DNA of 64,000 bases from positions 1 to 64,000 of the forward strand of contig JANXVH010000055.1 of NCBI GenBank assembly GCA_025351765.1, written 5' to 3'. Positions 1 to 9,078 of the stretch are shown here, one piece after another; position 1 is the stretch's first letter; the number at the start of each line of letters is the position of its first letter. The stretch comes from Pedobacter sp. Lineage in GTDB: Bacteria > Bacteroidota > Bacteroidia > Sphingobacteriales > Sphingobacteriaceae. The notes below the pieces were generated by a model, which searched no databases, was not told the origin of the DNA, and saw nothing but the letters and a program-made list of their open reading frames with translations. The position numbers and the translations under genes were made by a program.

Positions 1-753
1 AAAATTGCTTTAATAACAGGCGCAACCTCAGGAATTGGCGCAGCTTGTGCTCACTTGTTCGCGGCACAAGGTTATCATCTGGTATTACTGGGAAGAAGAG
101 AAGGTCTCCTTGTTGAAATATCAAAACACCTGGAAGATAAATACGCAATTGAGGTTAAACATGTAGTTGCTGACGTTAGAGATAATGAAGATTTGTCTTA
201 TAAACTGGAAACATTGCCTGCCCATTGGAAAAAAGTAAATGTGCTGGTCAATAATGCAGGACTTAGTCAGGGTTTAGACCCGATTGACAAGGGAAATATT
301 CAGGATTGGGATACCATGATAGATACAAATGTGAAAGGTCTTTTGTATACCACAAAGATTGTGTCCAATTGGATGATCAAAGAGAAATCAGGACATATCA
401 TTAACATTGGTTCTATTGCCGGTCAGGAAGTATACCCAAATGGAAACGTATATTGTGCAACAAAATATGCTGTAGATGCATTAAACAAAGGCATGCGCAT
501 AGATTTGCTGCCCTACGGTATTAAAGTTACCGCAATAAACCCCGGGATGGTAGAAACTGAGTTTTCTAAAGTGCGTTTTAAAGGAGATGATACCAGGGCA
601 AAAAAAGTGTACGACGGACTAGAGCCGCTTGTTGCAAATGACATTGCTGAGGCGATTTGGTTTGTGGTAAGCAGACCGGCACATGTAAACATAAACGATA
701 TGCTGATTATGCCAACGGCACAGGCAGCAGCTACTATAATAAACAGAAATTAA
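1..753 (+). CDS. SDR family NAD(P)-dependent oxidoreductase (YdfG-like), 5' partial
   Basis: The reading frame is open from base 1, so the gene begins before the window; the ORF track's Met at 55 is internal. The first codons give the Rossmann glycine motif TGATSGIG, followed by NNAG and the catalytic YCATK (Tyr151/Lys155 of the visible part) with the Ser in IGSIAG. The C-terminal 'LIMPTAQA' resembles YdfG, an NADP-dependent 3-hydroxy acid / serine dehydrogenase. About 250 residues are visible, so only a few N-terminal residues are missing. The substrate is inferred from similarity and is not proven. The yqeY-like gene follows after 14 nt and may be cotranscribed. Confidence 0.9.
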   Translation, partial: KIALITGATSGIGAACAHLFAAQGYHLVLLGRREGLLVEISKHLEDKYAIEVKHVVADVRDNEDLSYKLETLPAHWKKVNVLVNNAGLSQGLDPIDKGNIQDWDTMIDTNVKGLLYTTKIVSNWMIKEKSGHIINIGSIAGQEVYPNGNVYCATKYAVDALNKGMRIDLLPYGIKVTAINPGMVETEFSKVRFKGDDTRAKKVYDGLEPLVANDIAEAIWFVVSRPAHVNINDMLIMPTAQAAATIINRN

Positions 754-767
754 AATATACGATTGAC

Positions 768-1214
768 ATGGTATCAACTACAATAGATCAGGAAATAAAA
801 CAAGCGATGCTGGCTAAAAATCAACCAAGATTAAGAGGTTTGAGGGCTATCAAAGCTGCCTTACTGCTGGCTAAAACGGAAAAAGGAACGTTAGAAGAAA
901 TTACGGAAGAAGGAGAGTTAAAAATATTACAAAGACTGGTAAAACAGCGTAAAGAATCATCAGATATCTACAAGCAACAAGGAAGAGAAGATTTAAGCCT
1001 TATTGAAGAAGAGGAAATTGAAGTGATTGCAGGCTTTATGCCTAAGCAGATAGACCGGGCTGAGTTGGAGCTAATTATTGCCGATTTGATTAAGCAATCT
1101 GGTGCAACATCTGCCAAAGAAATGGGTAAAGTAATGGGGCTGGCAAATAAGGAGTTGGCTGGTAAAGCAGACGGAAAACTAATTGCAGAGTTGGTTAAAG
1201 CACAATTGGCATAA
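768..1214 (+). CDS. GatB/YqeY domain-containing protein
   Basis: A 148-residue protein starting at ATG 768 (MVSTTIDQEIKQAM). The longer ORF start at 657 lies inside the upstream SDR gene and is rejected. The sequence is the all-helical YqeY domain related to the tail of GatB, the Asp/Glu-tRNA amidotransferase subunit: 'RLRGLRAIKAALLLAKTEKG' near the N-terminus and 'MGKVMGLANKELAGKADGK' near the end. The length fits stand-alone YqeY proteins. The family is linked to tRNA-dependent amidation by homology only, and its exact role is unknown. It lies 14 nt after the SDR gene. Confidence 0.9.
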   Translation: MVSTTIDQEIKQAMLAKNQPRLRGLRAIKAALLLAKTEKGTLEEITEEGELKILQRLVKQRKESSDIYKQQGREDLSLIEEEEIEVIAGFMPKQIDRAELELIIADLIKQSGATSAKEMGKVMGLANKELAGKADGKLIAELVKAQLA

Positions 1215-1274
1215 ATTGTGTTTACAGTAGTGGATACACAAATATTGTTTTTTTTACATTAAATTAAATTTAGT

Positions 1275-1289
1275 CTACTAACTTAGTAG
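1275..1289. promoter_or_regulatory. Small dyad upstream of the alpha/beta hydrolase
   Basis: CTACTAA-c-TTAGTAG is a perfect 7-bp inverted repeat with a 1-nt centre, 19 nt before the hydrolase ATG. It could be an operator or part of the leader. Chance is a real alternative in AT-rich DNA. Confidence 0.25.
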
Positions 1290-1308
1290 CTGTACATACC
1301 AAAATCAC

Positions 1309-2073
1309 ATGAAATACGAAGTAATAGAAGATGATGGGTTCAAATATATTGAAGCTGGAAAAGGCGAAACCCTGGTATTACTTCATGGATTAATGGGCGA
1401 GCTCAGTAACTGGGAGGCGGTTATAGGTCATTTCGAGGACCGTTATCATATCCTTGTTCCAATACTGCCACTCTATGAATTGCCGCTACTTACACTCGGT
1501 GTAAAAAGCTTGTCAAAATTTGTACATAAGTTTATTAAATTTAAGAAACTTGGACAAGTAGTTTTGATAGGGAACTCTTTAGGCGGGCATGTTGGCCTTG
1601 TTTTTACCAATTCTCATCAGGAGAATGTTAAAGCTTTGGTGCTTACCGGTAGCTCGGGGTTATATGAAAATGCATTTGGCGGTACTTTTCCAAGAAGAGA
1701 GAGCTATGATTATGTGCGCGAAAAAGTTCAATTCACCTTTTATGATCCAGCTACTGCGACAAAAGAATTGGTAGATGAGGTTTTTAAGACGATAAACGAA
1801 AGATCAAAAGTAATACGGATTTTGGCACTTGCTAAATCGGCCATCCGTCACAATATGTCCAAAGAATTATCCAGAATAACCATACCTGTTTCACTAATAT
1901 GGGGAAAACAGGATAAAGTTACTCCGCCTGAGGTTGCAGAAGAGTTTCATCAGTTGCTCCCTAATTCTGAATTAAATTGGGTAGACCAATGCGGTCATGC
2001 TCCTATGATGGAGAGACCGGAGGTATTTAACGATTATCTTGACAAATTTTTGAATAGAATTTTATTAAAATAA
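1309..2073 (+). CDS. Alpha/beta fold hydrolase
   Basis: A 254-residue cytoplasmic alpha/beta hydrolase with no signal peptide. It shows the oxyanion motif LLHGLMG, the nucleophile elbow GNSLGGH (Ser90), the acid in WGKQDKVTPP (Asp202) and the catalytic His in CGHAPMMERP (His230), so the triad is complete. The spacing is typical of 2-hydroxymuconate-hydrolase/MhpC-like enzymes, but the substrate cannot be read from sequence. The stop codon abuts the ATG of the CBS gene (TAAATG), and the run continues into NAD kinase, DUF6089 and UppS, so it opens an operon with envelope genes. Confidence 0.88.
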   Translation: MKYEVIEDDGFKYIEAGKGETLVLLHGLMGELSNWEAVIGHFEDRYHILVPILPLYELPLLTLGVKSLSKFVHKFIKFKKLGQVVLIGNSLGGHVGLVFTNSHQENVKALVLTGSSGLYENAFGGTFPRRESYDYVREKVQFTFYDPATATKELVDEVFKTINERSKVIRILALAKSAIRHNMSKELSRITIPVSLIWGKQDKVTPPEVAEEFHQLLPNSELNWVDQCGHAPMMERPEVFNDYLDKFLNRILLK

Positions 2074-2736
2074 ATGTTTGCATCTGAACTCATATCCAAT
2101 TCAATAACACCGCTAAAAACCTCTGATTCAGTTCAGAAGTCGTTGGAAAGGATGACCGAGTTTAAACTTTACCATTTGCCTATTGTAAACGAAAGCCATT
2201 TTTTGGGCTTAATTGCCGAAGAAGATCTGATAGAAGTTAAGGATACACAACAGGCAATCGGCGCTATTTCTTTGCCGCTGCTCAATCCTTTTGTGTATGA
2301 AGATGCTCATGTGTATGATATTATCAGGGTGTTTAACCAGTTAAACCTTTCCATAGTGCCTGTACTGGACTATAAAAAAAATTACCTGGGTTTAGTTTCT
2401 ATTAATAATATTATCGCTTATACATCAGAGATTTATGCGGTTAAAGAGTATGGTGGTATTATTGTTCTGGAAATTAGCAACAGGAACAATTCTTTGTCCC
2501 ACATGGCTCAGATCGTAGAGGCCGATAATGCCCAGATCCTTTCATCTTATGTACAGTCATTCCCGGATTCTACGAAACTTGAGGTTACACTTAAAATTAA
2601 CAAGACAGAGCTTTCTGGCATTATAGCTTCTTTTGAACGTTATAATTATCAGGTTAAAGCTGTATTTAATACTACACTTTCTGACGATGGTACGGAAGAC
2701 AGATATAATTCATTTATGAATTATTTAAATGTATAA
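2074..2736 (+). CDS. CBS domain-containing protein with C-terminal ACT-like region
   Basis: A 220-residue protein whose first ~125 residues form a CBS pair ('KLYHLPIVNESHFLGLIAEEDL' in part and 'LSIVPVLDYKKNYLGLVSINN' in part). CBS pairs bind adenine nucleotides and act as energy or ligand sensors. Residues ~130-205 (YGGIIVLEISNRNNSLSHMA) resemble an ACT-like fold, as in AcuB-type proteins; that second assignment is an inference. The start codon directly follows the upstream stop, and NAD kinase begins 3 nt downstream. The constant pairing with nadK suggests nucleotide sensing, but no partner can be named. Confidence 0.85.
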   Translation: MFASELISNSITPLKTSDSVQKSLERMTEFKLYHLPIVNESHFLGLIAEEDLIEVKDTQQAIGAISLPLLNPFVYEDAHVYDIIRVFNQLNLSIVPVLDYKKNYLGLVSINNIIAYTSEIYAVKEYGGIIVLEISNRNNSLSHMAQIVEADNAQILSSYVQSFPDSTKLEVTLKINKTELSGIIASFERYNYQVKAVFNTTLSDDGTEDRYNSFMNYLNV

Positions 2737-2739
2737 TTA

Positions 2740-3618
2740 ATGATTGCGATTTACGGCAGAGCGTTTAATAATAGTGTATTACCTTTTGTACAAGAAGTTT
2801 TTACTGTACTGGAGCAATACGATACCCCAATATTAGTCCACAAACAATATCTGGATTTTATTATTGACAAGATCAAGCTTCCAGACCGCATTATTACCTT
2901 TCAAGATCACAAAGAATTGCCAGATAAGACAGACGTATTGATCAGTCTTGGGGGAGATGGAACGCTGTTGGATACCCTCGCATTGGTAAGAGATTCTGGG
3001 ATTCCTGTGATCGGAATCAATTTCGGTCGCCTTGGATTCCTCGCTAGTATTAATAAAGACGAAATAAAGACTGCGATTGACGCGATCCACAATAAAAACT
3101 ACAGTTTAGATAAGCGCACACTGCTGAGCTTCAGTTCAAAACAAGGCCTTTTTGGCGATGAAAATTTCGCGTTAAATGATGTAACCATACACAGGAGAGA
3201 CAATTCTGCGATGATGCTTATTCATGCTTATATGAATAATGAATTTGTCAACTCCTATTGGGCTGACGGATTAATTATTGCTACACCTACAGGATCCACC
3301 GCATATTCATTGAGCTGTGGCGGGCCGATTATTTATCCGAGTTCGCAAAATTTCGTGGTAACGCCCATTGCGCCGCATAACCTAAACGTTAGACCGTTGA
3401 TCATTCCGGATGAGGTTTCCCTTACATTTGAAATTGAAGCGCGTAGCGCTAAGTTTTTAGTTTCTTGTGATTCCAGAACTGAAACAGTAGACAGGTCTGT
3501 TAAAATAACTTTGAACAAGGCCTCTTTTCATGTAAATTTGATTCGTTTAAACAATGAAAGCTACCTGACTACGCTTCGCAACAAGTTGTTGTGGGGAATT
3601 GATACGCGGAATTATTAA
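2740..3618 (+). CDS. nadK: NAD kinase
   Basis: A 292-residue enzyme that phosphorylates NAD to NADP using ATP or polyphosphate. The diagnostic motifs are present: LGGDGTLLDT (catalytic Asp and diphosphate loop), INFGRLGFLA, LNDVTIHR, and the glycine-rich WADGLIIATPTGSTAYSLS. The length is normal for bacterial NadK (290-300). It lies 3 nt after the CBS gene and 1 nt before the DUF6089 gene, so it is certainly in the same transcript. Confidence 0.97.
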   Translation: MIAIYGRAFNNSVLPFVQEVFTVLEQYDTPILVHKQYLDFIIDKIKLPDRIITFQDHKELPDKTDVLISLGGDGTLLDTLALVRDSGIPVIGINFGRLGFLASINKDEIKTAIDAIHNKNYSLDKRTLLSFSSKQGLFGDENFALNDVTIHRRDNSAMMLIHAYMNNEFVNSYWADGLIIATPTGSTAYSLSCGGPIIYPSSQNFVVTPIAPHNLNVRPLIIPDEVSLTFEIEARSAKFLVSCDSRTETVDRSVKITLNKASFHVNLIRLNNESYLTTLRNKLLWGIDTRNY

Positions 3619-3619
3619 T

Positions 3620-4435
3620 ATGCGATATCAGCTGTTTTTTGCCTGGTTTTTTTTACTATTTACATTTAAGTATACCAATACTGCTGCGCAGAATCTCGAA
3701 ATAGGATTAGGAGGTGGAGGTGCTGCTTATATTGGGGATCTGAATCAAACACATTATTTTAAAGTAAGCGGGCCATCTGCCGGGGCTTATCTGAAACTAA
3801 ATCTGGATCCTTATTGGGCTGTTGGATTGCAGTATAATTACGGCAAGGTAAAAGCTGACGACTTAAAGAGTAGTAATGCTTATGAGCAAAACAGGGCACT
3901 CAACTTTAGTACTTCATTAAATGAATTGAGTATGCAGGCAGACTTTAATTTTTTGGAGTACTTTGCTGGGGGTGGTGCTAAGAATTTTACACCTTATATT
4001 TTTACAGGCATTGGACTGGTTTTCTTTAGTCCGAAAGGCAATTACCAAATAGGAAACTCGACTGAAGCTTACCGGCTGCGGTTTTATCAAACAGAAGGAC
4101 AGGCGAATGCCTACAGAAATTTTGCATTGTCAGTGCCCTATGGATTAGGTATGAAATTCAAACTTAAAGACAGTTGGGGCTTATTTACCCAAATAGGATA
4201 TCGTACTGCTTTTACAGACTATCTGGATGATGTGAGTGGGGTGTATGCAGACCCGAATGTTTGGCCGGCGGATGGGAACAGGGCGGTTCGTGAAGAACTT
4301 TCTAACCCTTCTTCAAATCCCGATTATGGGCGTCCAGGAAGCCAAAGAGGGGATTTTAGGAAAAGAGATTCTTATATGTTTGTAGGTGTTGGCATATCTT
4401 TTACATTTGTGTCCCAGAAATGTTATACATTTTAG
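3620..4435 (+). CDS. DUF6089 family outer-membrane beta-barrel-like protein
   Basis: A 271-residue protein from ATG 3620; the earlier in-frame start at 3599 overlaps nadK and would spoil the signal peptide. Residues 1-24 form a Sec signal peptide ending NTAAQ. The mature part is rich in alternating aromatic strands (IGLGGGGAAYIGDLNQ, YWAVGLQYNYGKVKA, YMFVGVGISFTF) and ends on an aromatic residue, as outer-membrane barrels do. Family members sit between nadK and uppS in many Bacteroidota, which suggests an envelope role. No enzymatic motif is visible. Confidence 0.85.
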   Translation: MRYQLFFAWFFLLFTFKYTNTAAQNLEIGLGGGGAAYIGDLNQTHYFKVSGPSAGAYLKLNLDPYWAVGLQYNYGKVKADDLKSSNAYEQNRALNFSTSLNELSMQADFNFLEYFAGGGAKNFTPYIFTGIGLVFFSPKGNYQIGNSTEAYRLRFYQTEGQANAYRNFALSVPYGLGMKFKLKDSWGLFTQIGYRTAFTDYLDDVSGVYADPNVWPADGNRAVREELSNPSSNPDYGRPGSQRGDFRKRDSYMFVGVGISFTFVSQKCYTF

Positions 4436-4453
4436 GCATATTTGCACATTATA

Positions 4454-5194
4454 ATGGGATTCAAAGAACAAATTGATGTTACACGCCTTCCTGAACATAT
4501 AGCGATTATCATGGATGGTAATGGGCGATGGGCTAAAAATCAGGGAAAATTCAGGCATTTCGGTCATGAAACCGGTGTGCTTTCCGTTAAGGATATTGTG
4601 GAGGGATGTGCAGACATAGGAATTAAATATTTAACTGTTTATGCATTCTCGACTGAGAACTGGAACAGGCCTATTGAGGAAGTTAATGCGCTAATGGAGT
4701 TATTGATATCTACTATTAATCAGGAAACACCTACCCTAACGAAAAATAACATCCGTCTTAACGCAATAGGCGATATTGCATCCTTACCACAAAAATGTAT
4801 TGACGACTTAAAAAGTGCGATGGATAAAACGGCGAACAATACCCGCTGTACGTTAACACTTGCTTTAAGCTACAGTGCAAAGTGGGAAATTTTGAATGCG
4901 GCAAAAAAACTTGCGCAACAGATTGAAGAAAAAAAAATTACCATAGCGGATATCAATGAAGAGAATTTTTCAAAAGAGCTAACTACAGTTAATATGCCCG
5001 ATCCCGAGCTGATGATCCGCACTAGCGGAGAACACCGGGTGAGTAATTTTCTATTATGGCAGATGGCTTATACCGAGCTTTATTTTACTGATACCTTATG
5101 GCCTGACTTCAGACAGGAGAGTCTTTTTGAAGCTATTGTAGACTACCAAAAGCGCGAACGTCGCTTCGGTAAAATTAGTGAACAGTTGAACTAA
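4454..5194 (+). CDS. uppS: Isoprenyl transferase (undecaprenyl diphosphate synthase)
   Basis: A 246-residue cis-prenyltransferase starting at ATG 4454 (MGFKEQIDV); the track's start at 4442 is an upstream TTG. It condenses isopentenyl diphosphate onto farnesyl diphosphate to give the C55 lipid carrier for peptidoglycan and O-antigen. Visible motifs are IIMDGNGRWAK (catalytic Asp, P-loop-like) and RTSGEHRVSNFLLWQ with YTELYFTDTLWPDF (diphosphate binding and dimer contacts). It precedes bamA by 63 nt and follows DUF6089 by 18 nt. Confidence 0.97.
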   Translation: MGFKEQIDVTRLPEHIAIIMDGNGRWAKNQGKFRHFGHETGVLSVKDIVEGCADIGIKYLTVYAFSTENWNRPIEEVNALMELLISTINQETPTLTKNNIRLNAIGDIASLPQKCIDDLKSAMDKTANNTRCTLTLALSYSAKWEILNAAKKLAQQIEEKKITIADINEENFSKELTTVNMPDPELMIRTSGEHRVSNFLLWQMAYTELYFTDTLWPDFRQESLFEAIVDYQKRERRFGKISEQLN

Positions 5195-5257
5195 TTTTAA
5201 CTTTAACACTTTTTAACATGTGTTTAAATTAACTTAGCGTCGATTTTTAGATTGTAA

Positions 5258-7801
5258 ATGAAAAGAATATATCAACTCATATTTTTGCTTTTGATTGGTT
5301 TACCAACCATGGCACAAATTACCCGGCCACAAACTCCTCCTGCCCACCCAACCTTAAAGGTGAATGGTCTCGAGCTCGATTATTTCAATCCAAAAGAATA
5401 CATTATTGGTGGAACTACCATTAGTGGCACCCAATTTATTGATAAAGAGGTGATCATTACACTTTCAAAACTGATCAAAGGAGAACGTATAACATTACCT
5501 GGAGAAGCTACAGCAAATGCCATCAAAGTGTTGTGGAGCCAAGGCTTGTTCGATGATATAAAACTAGACATCAGTAAGATTGATGCAGATACCGTTTACT
5601 TTGATATTGCAGTGGTAGAGCGCCCGCGTTTAAGTACCTTTGAACTGAACGGTTTAAGTAAATCTCAGAAGACGGATATTCTTGAAAAGATCAATGAGAA
5701 AAAAGGTAAGGCAATTATTAATGACAACCTTTATAATTCTACTACCGCAATCATTAAAAAGTATTTGTTAGGGAAAGGGTTTTTCTTTACTTCTGTAGAA
5801 TACAAAACTATTCCAGATCCCAATCTTGAGAATGGAATGGTTTTACAAGTATTTGTTACCAAAGGCGATAAGGTTAAAGTACATGAAATCAACTTTACTG
5901 GGAACAAGGATTTCTCTTCTGCCAAACTAAAAAAATTCCTTAAAAAGACGAAACAACAGGCTTTCTATAAAGTCTTTGGGTCGGGCAAGTTTAATAAAGA
6001 AAAGTATGATGAAGATAAGATAAAACTTATAGCGAAAATGCAGGAAAAGGGTTATCGTGATGCGGCTATCTTAAAAGACAGCATTTATAAGTACAATGAT
6101 AAATCTATTGGTATTAAGATAGATTTATATGAAGGACCTAAATATTACTTCGGTAATATAACCTGGGCTGGAAACGCAAAATATACAGACAAGGCATTAG
6201 AGACCATATTGGGTATAGAAAAGGGTGAAGTGTTTAGTGAGGAGAAAATGGAGAAGAAACTTCGTGGAAGTCCTTCAGGCGAAGATGTTTCAAGTTTATA
6301 CCTGAACGATGGTTACCTAACCTTTCTTGTGGACCCTGTTCAAACTAAAATTTATGGCGATACTGTTGATCTGGAAATGCGCATTGCTGAAGGGCCACAG
6401 TATACCAATAACCGCATAACGATTAAAGGTAATAGCATTACGCACGACCGGGTTGCGCTGCGTCAGGTTCGTACTAAACCTGGAGAGAAGTTTTCTAAAG
6501 AGCTTTTAGTCCGTACTATACGGGAATTAGGTCAACTTGGTTATTTTGATGAATCTAAAACTGTCCCTGATGTAAAGCCAAATGCTGCTGATGGTACCGT
6601 GGATATTCATTATGTGGTGGAGGAAAAACCGTCAGATCAAATTGAACTATCTGGTGGTTTTGGTGGTGGTAACATTATTGGAACACTAGGATTGACGTTC
6701 AATAATTTTTCTTTAAGGAATATGTTTAATGGCTCTGCATATAAACCATTGCCAAAAGGTGATGGACAAAAATTGAGCCTTAGAGGGCAGACGAATGGTA
6801 AATATTATCAGTCTTACAGTTTCTCATTCTCTGAACCATGGCTTGGAGGAAAGAAGCCAATTAGTTTTGGAGTAAGTGCTTTCACTTCATCTCAGTCCAA
6901 CGGTGCTAGTTCTAATAGTCAGAATGCGCAAAAGATTCGTTTGAATGGGGTTACGGTTAGCTTAGGAAGAGTATTGAAATTTCCCGATAATTACTTCCAG
7001 CTTACGCACTCTATCAATGCACAGCAATATATCTTGACTAATTATCCTGGGTATCTGTTTAATACTGGTACGTCGTATAATTTCAACTTAACGCAGGAAT
7101 TGAGCAGGGATTCAAGAAATAGTACGATTTTCCCTACTGATGGGTCTATCTTCAGGTTTACCATTCAAGCTACACCACCGTATTCTCTGTTAAATAATGT
7201 GAACTACGCGACAGCTTCAGACAAACAGCGTTATAAGTTCACGGAGTATCATAAATGGAAATTTGAATCTCAATGGTACCAAAGATTGGCGGGTAAGTTT
7301 GTGGTAAAGGCACAAGCACAATTCGGATTCCTTGGTTTATATAACCGTGCAGTTGGACAATCGGCATTCGAGCGTTTTAAATTGGGTGGAGATGGTATGC
7401 AGGGTTTTGATTTCTTGCAGGGTTCTGAACTGATCGCTATGCGTGGTTATGCCAACAATTCAGTAGTTCCCGTTGGATCTAATGTAAATCTTGCTCAGAA
7501 ATCAGGAAGCCCCATCTTTAACAAATATGTAATGGAAATAAGGTATCCTGTAATTGCAAGCCAATCTGCTACAGCTTTTGTTGTTGCATTTGCTGAAGGT
7601 GGTAATACGTGGGATAAGTTTAGCGACTTTAATCCTTTTAATATAAGAAGATCGGTAGGTGTAGGTGCTAAAATTTACTTGCCTATATTTGGATTGCTTG
7701 GCGTAGATTATGGATATGGTTTTGATAAAATACCTGGTTTGCCAGACGCTAATAAGGGACAGTTCCACTTTAGTATTGCCCAGCAATTGGGAGGTTTTTA
7801 A
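5258..7801 (+). CDS. bamA: Outer membrane protein assembly factor BamA
   Basis: An 847-residue Omp85 protein that inserts beta-barrels into the outer membrane. Signal peptide at residues 1-~20 (LIGLPTMAQ). Several POTRA repeats fill residues ~50-430 (for example VHEINFTGNKDFSSAKLKKF, 'NNRITIKGNSITHD'), followed by the 16-strand barrel from ~440. The motif FKLGGDGMQGFDFLQGSE is the VRGY/F-type lid-loop region, and the chain ends in aromatic Phe (AQQLGGF). The length is typical. It sits directly upstream of two Skp-type chaperones; bamD lies at the other end of this window. Confidence 0.96.
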   Translation: MKRIYQLIFLLLIGLPTMAQITRPQTPPAHPTLKVNGLELDYFNPKEYIIGGTTISGTQFIDKEVIITLSKLIKGERITLPGEATANAIKVLWSQGLFDDIKLDISKIDADTVYFDIAVVERPRLSTFELNGLSKSQKTDILEKINEKKGKAIINDNLYNSTTAIIKKYLLGKGFFFTSVEYKTIPDPNLENGMVLQVFVTKGDKVKVHEINFTGNKDFSSAKLKKFLKKTKQQAFYKVFGSGKFNKEKYDEDKIKLIAKMQEKGYRDAAILKDSIYKYNDKSIGIKIDLYEGPKYYFGNITWAGNAKYTDKALETILGIEKGEVFSEEKMEKKLRGSPSGEDVSSLYLNDGYLTFLVDPVQTKIYGDTVDLEMRIAEGPQYTNNRITIKGNSITHDRVALRQVRTKPGEKFSKELLVRTIRELGQLGYFDESKTVPDVKPNAADGTVDIHYVVEEKPSDQIELSGGFGGGNIIGTLGLTFNNFSLRNMFNGSAYKPLPKGDGQKLSLRGQTNGKYYQSYSFSFSEPWLGGKKPISFGVSAFTSSQSNGASSNSQNAQKIRLNGVTVSLGRVLKFPDNYFQLTHSINAQQYILTNYPGYLFNTGTSYNFNLTQELSRDSRNSTIFPTDGSIFRFTIQATPPYSLLNNVNYATASDKQRYKFTEYHKWKFESQWYQRLAGKFVVKAQAQFGFLGLYNRAVGQSAFERFKLGGDGMQGFDFLQGSELIAMRGYANNSVVPVGSNVNLAQKSGSPIFNKYVMEIRYPVIASQSATAFVVAFAEGGNTWDKFSDFNPFNIRRSVGVGAKIYLPIFGLLGVDYGYGFDKIPGLPDANKGQFHFSIAQQLGGF

Positions 7802-7836
7802 TTAAGCGTTTGACACCTATTGAAAAACATAACAAA

Positions 7837-8367
7837 ATGAAAAAATACTTTTTAATCTGCTTCTTTCTGCTAACCGGGTTCGCATCCTTTGCACAAAAGT
7901 TTGCGTATGTGGATACAGAATACATTTTGAAACATTTGCCGGAATATAAATCTTCATTAAGCCAACTTAACGTGCTTTCGGAGCAATGGCAAAAGCAGGT
8001 AGATAACAATTTTACCGAGATTGATAAAATGTACAAATTATATCAGGCTGATCAGGTGTTACTAACTGCAGATATGCGTAAACGAAGAGAGAACGAGATT
8101 ATTGAAAAAGAAAAAGATGCTAAAGATTTTCAACGGAGAATTTTCGGTCCGGATGGTGAGCTGTTTCAAAACAGAACAAAGTTATTAACTCCAATTCAGG
8201 AGAAAGTAACTAAAGCCATTTCTGAAATTGCGAAGGCGAAATTCTTTGATTTTATTTTTGATAAAAGCAGCGAATCAACCATGATGATTTATGCGAGCAG
8301 TAGCTACGATGTCAGTAATGAAGTAATTACCAGATTAGGCTACAAGCCAGGAACTATTTTGAAATAA
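7837..8367 (+). CDS. OmpH/Skp family periplasmic chaperone (first copy)
   Basis: A 176-residue secreted protein from ATG 7837 (MKKYFLICFFLL...FAQ signal peptide); the track's 7810 start is a TTG before the signal peptide. After cleavage it begins KFAYVDTEYILKHLPEY, the OmpH/Skp N-terminal strand, followed by a long charged helical hairpin (residues ~45-130) and the closing strands FDFIFDKSS. Skp trimers hold unfolded outer-membrane proteins in the periplasm and hand them to BAM, which fits the position 35 nt after bamA. It is divergent from the next Skp copy, so an old duplication. Confidence 0.9.
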   Translation: MKKYFLICFFLLTGFASFAQKFAYVDTEYILKHLPEYKSSLSQLNVLSEQWQKQVDNNFTEIDKMYKLYQADQVLLTADMRKRRENEIIEKEKDAKDFQRRIFGPDGELFQNRTKLLTPIQEKVTKAISEIAKAKFFDFIFDKSSESTMMIYASSSYDVSNEVITRLGYKPGTILK

Positions 8368-8410
8368 CACATAAATAAGTAAATTACAACAATTTTTAAG
8401 AACAATAGAG

Positions 8411-8983
8411 ATGAGAAAGTTAATGAACGCATTTTTTGTAGCAGCAGGGTTACTGTTTACCGCTAACATTGCAAATGCACAACAAAAATTGGCACACTTG
8501 AATTCGGCGCTGATTATCGAAGCAATGCCAGAATTTAAAACTGGTCAAACCGCATTGGAAACACTTAGTAAGACAAAGTCTGCAGAGATCGATAAAATGA
8601 TCAGTGAGTACCAAACAAAGTATCAGGCAGCACAAGCCAAAGAAAAAACAATCAGCGAAGCAAATAAAGAAGTTGTTGGTAAGGAATTACAAGCGGCAGG
8701 TGCTGATTTGCAAGACCTTCAAAAACGTATTGAAGACGCCAAAGCAAAAGCACAGCAAGAACTAGAACAAAAGAACACTGAGGTTTTCAACCCAATTAAG
8801 GCAAAAGCTGCTGCAGCTATCAATGCCGTTTCAAAAGAAAAGGGTTATGCATATGTATTTGATACTGCAAACCCAGCATTGGTTTATTTTGATGGCGGTG
8901 AAGACATCACTACTTTGATCAAAACTAAATTGGGAATTTCTGCAACTGCAGCTGCACCTAGTGTTGCACCCAAAAAAAAGTAA
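8411..8983 (+). CDS. OmpH/Skp family periplasmic chaperone (second copy)
   Basis: A 190-residue paralogue of the preceding gene. Signal peptide residues 1-~23 (NIANAQQ), then KLAHLNSALIIEAMPEF as the Skp opening strand, a Lys/Glu/Ala-rich coiled-coil tentacle at ~50-125, and YAYVFDTANPALVYFDGGEDIT as closing strands. It has a short Ala/Pro/Lys tail (APSVAPKKK) absent from the first copy. Tandem Skp genes after bamA are common in Bacteroidota. The transcript probably ends at the hairpin 9041-9075. Confidence 0.9.
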   Translation: MRKLMNAFFVAAGLLFTANIANAQQKLAHLNSALIIEAMPEFKTGQTALETLSKTKSAEIDKMISEYQTKYQAAQAKEKTISEANKEVVGKELQAAGADLQDLQKRIEDAKAKAQQELEQKNTEVFNPIKAKAAAAINAVSKEKGYAYVFDTANPALVYFDGGEDITTLIKTKLGISATAAAPSVAPKKK

Positions 8984-9040
8984 AATAAAAACAGCTATCG
9001 GCGCCGAGGGTACTGTATATGATGTTAAATAATTAAATTG

Positions 9041-9075
9041 CGGGATTGAGTAATAAAACTCAATCCCGTTTTTTT
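9041..9075 (+). terminator. Intrinsic terminator after the Skp genes, abutting murI
   Basis: A perfect 11-bp stem (CGGGATTGAGT / ACTCAATCCCG) with loop AATAAA, followed by seven T. The murI ATG at 9079 lies only 3 nt after the T-tract, so any transcript from upstream would stop before murI. Confidence 0.9.
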
Positions 9076-9078
9076 ATC

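Noticed and set aside
2833-3092. ORFs of 61-85 residues on the minus strand inside nadK
   Set aside because: They are antisense to a well-supported gene, have no recognisable domains and no separate context; shadows of nadK codon structure.
8998-9007. Palindrome TCGGCGCCGA after the second Skp gene
   Set aside because: A 10-bp self-complementary word without spacer; too short to call a site next to the clear terminator.
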